This document shows positions 5,270 through 5,616 of a DNA stretch of 5,616 bases, one piece after another. The notes beneath the pieces were generated by a model. That model was not told the DNA's origin and did not search any database. It saw nothing but the letters and a program-made list of their open reading frames with translations. Source of the stretch: Oscillospiraceae bacterium. GTDB taxonomy: Bacteria > Bacillota_A > Clostridia > Oscillospirales > Oscillospiraceae. Location: positions 1-5,616 of the forward strand of contig JAEDOJ010000106.1 of the NCBI GenBank assembly GCA_016302015.1, written 5' to 3'. Position numbers and translations under genes: made by a program. Positions within the stretch are counted from its first letter, which is position 1. The number at the start of each line of letters is the position of its first letter.

Positions 5270-5616
5270 ATGTCCATCAGACCGGCAACGCCAGCGGACG
5301 TACCCGCAATGCTGGAAATCTATGATGATTTTGTACGGCACACCGCCGTCACCTTTGAATACCAGACCCCCTCTGTGGAGGTCTTTACCCAACGGCTGTT
5401 GGAGCATATCGCCTTTTATCCCTGGCTGGTCTGGGAGGAAAAGGGGAAGGTTCTGGGCTATGCCTACGCAGGCCGGGTCTTCGAGCGGGCGGCCTACGCT
5501 TGGAACGCGGAAATTTCCTGCTATCTGGCGGAAAGCGTCCGGGGCCGGGGGATCGGCAGACAGTTGTACGCCAAAATCGAAGAAATCCTGACCAGACAGG
5601 GGGTTCGCAAGGTCTT
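5270..5616 (+). CDS. GNAT N-acetyltransferase, phosphinothricin-acetyltransferase/YncA-like, 3' end missing
   Basis: The first 115 codons of a GCN5-related acetyltransferase; families of this kind are about 160-185 residues, so roughly a third is beyond the window. It transfers acetyl from acetyl-CoA to an amine. It resembles the Pat/Bar/YncA (MnaT) branch, which acts on phosphinothricin, methionine sulfoximine or related amino acids. Visible: MSIRPATPADVPAMLEIYDD at the N-terminus, HTAVTFEYQTPSVEVFTQRL (28-47), YPWLVWEEKGKVLGYAYAGRV (52-72), the AEISCYLAE strand (83-91), and the acetyl-CoA pyrophosphate loop RGRGIGRQLY (94-103) of motif A. Its own promoter and AGGAGG are present. It is divergent from the FUSC exporter. 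Whether it detoxifies a drug or handles a metabolite cannot be told. Confidence 0.92.
   Translation, partial: MSIRPATPADVPAMLEIYDDFVRHTAVTFEYQTPSVEVFTQRLLEHIAFYPWLVWEEKGKVLGYAYAGRVFERAAYAWNAEISCYLAESVRGRGIGRQLYAKIEEILTRQGVRKV

Noticed and set aside
5232..5591. Plus-strand open frame overlapping the GNAT gene in another frame
   Set aside because: It begins at the -10 box, lacks a ribosome-binding site, and the GNAT frame shows clear acetyl-CoA-binding motifs.
1..5616. Mobile element, genomic island or defence system
   Set aside because: No transposase, integrase, terminal repeats, tRNA or change in base composition was seen; the gene set is ordinary core or near-core chromosome.

Overview
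The window looks like chromosomal DNA from a gut-type, fairly GC-rich member of the Clostridia, most likely the Oscillospiraceae/Ruminococcaceae. This rests on strong AGGAGG ribosome-binding sites, sigma-A type promoters with TGn-extended -10 boxes, tight intergenic spacing, and the protein families present (DUF1934/YwiB, ArAE_1-type FUSC transporter, Firmicutes-type Ddl). The lineage is inferred from gene content and style, not from a marker gene. I saw no tRNA, rRNA, CRISPR array, insertion sequence or transposon end.

Layout: six of the seven genes lie on the minus strand, so transcription runs right to left. At the far right (5270-5616, plus strand) is the 5' part of a GNAT acetyltransferase. 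It is divergent from a FUSC/aromatic-acid-exporter-like membrane protein (4245-5150, minus), and a 119-bp region holds back-to-back promoters for the two. A strong hairpin terminator (4212-4240) closes the exporter unit. The next unit starts with its own promoter (4174-4202) and carries ddl (D-Ala-D-Ala ligase, 3079-4143), a DUF1934 gene (2655-3077, GTG start, one base after the ddl stop) and an unrecognised 194-aa protein (2035-2619). It ends at a second hairpin (2002-2029). The last unit has an extended -10 promoter (1936-1964), a MATE efflux pump (508-1905), and immediately after it (TAA directly followed by ATG) the first 169 codons of an ABC exporter that runs off the left edge.

Function: Ddl makes the D-Ala-D-Ala dipeptide for peptidoglycan; its residues are of the normal D-Ala type, not the D-lactate (vancomycin-resistant) type. 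DUF1934 and the unknown protein are probably co-transcribed with it. The MATE/ABC pair forms a small-molecule export operon. The FUSC protein and the GNAT enzyme are separate units.

The most noteworthy structure outside the genes is the 1936-2029 region ahead of the MATE gene. It packs in a terminator, a perfect 16-bp palindrome, a perfect 8-bp-arm inverted repeat over the -35 box, and the promoter itself. The most noteworthy gene is the unrecognised 194-aa protein in the ddl operon. I did not find clear evidence of a wholly new system.
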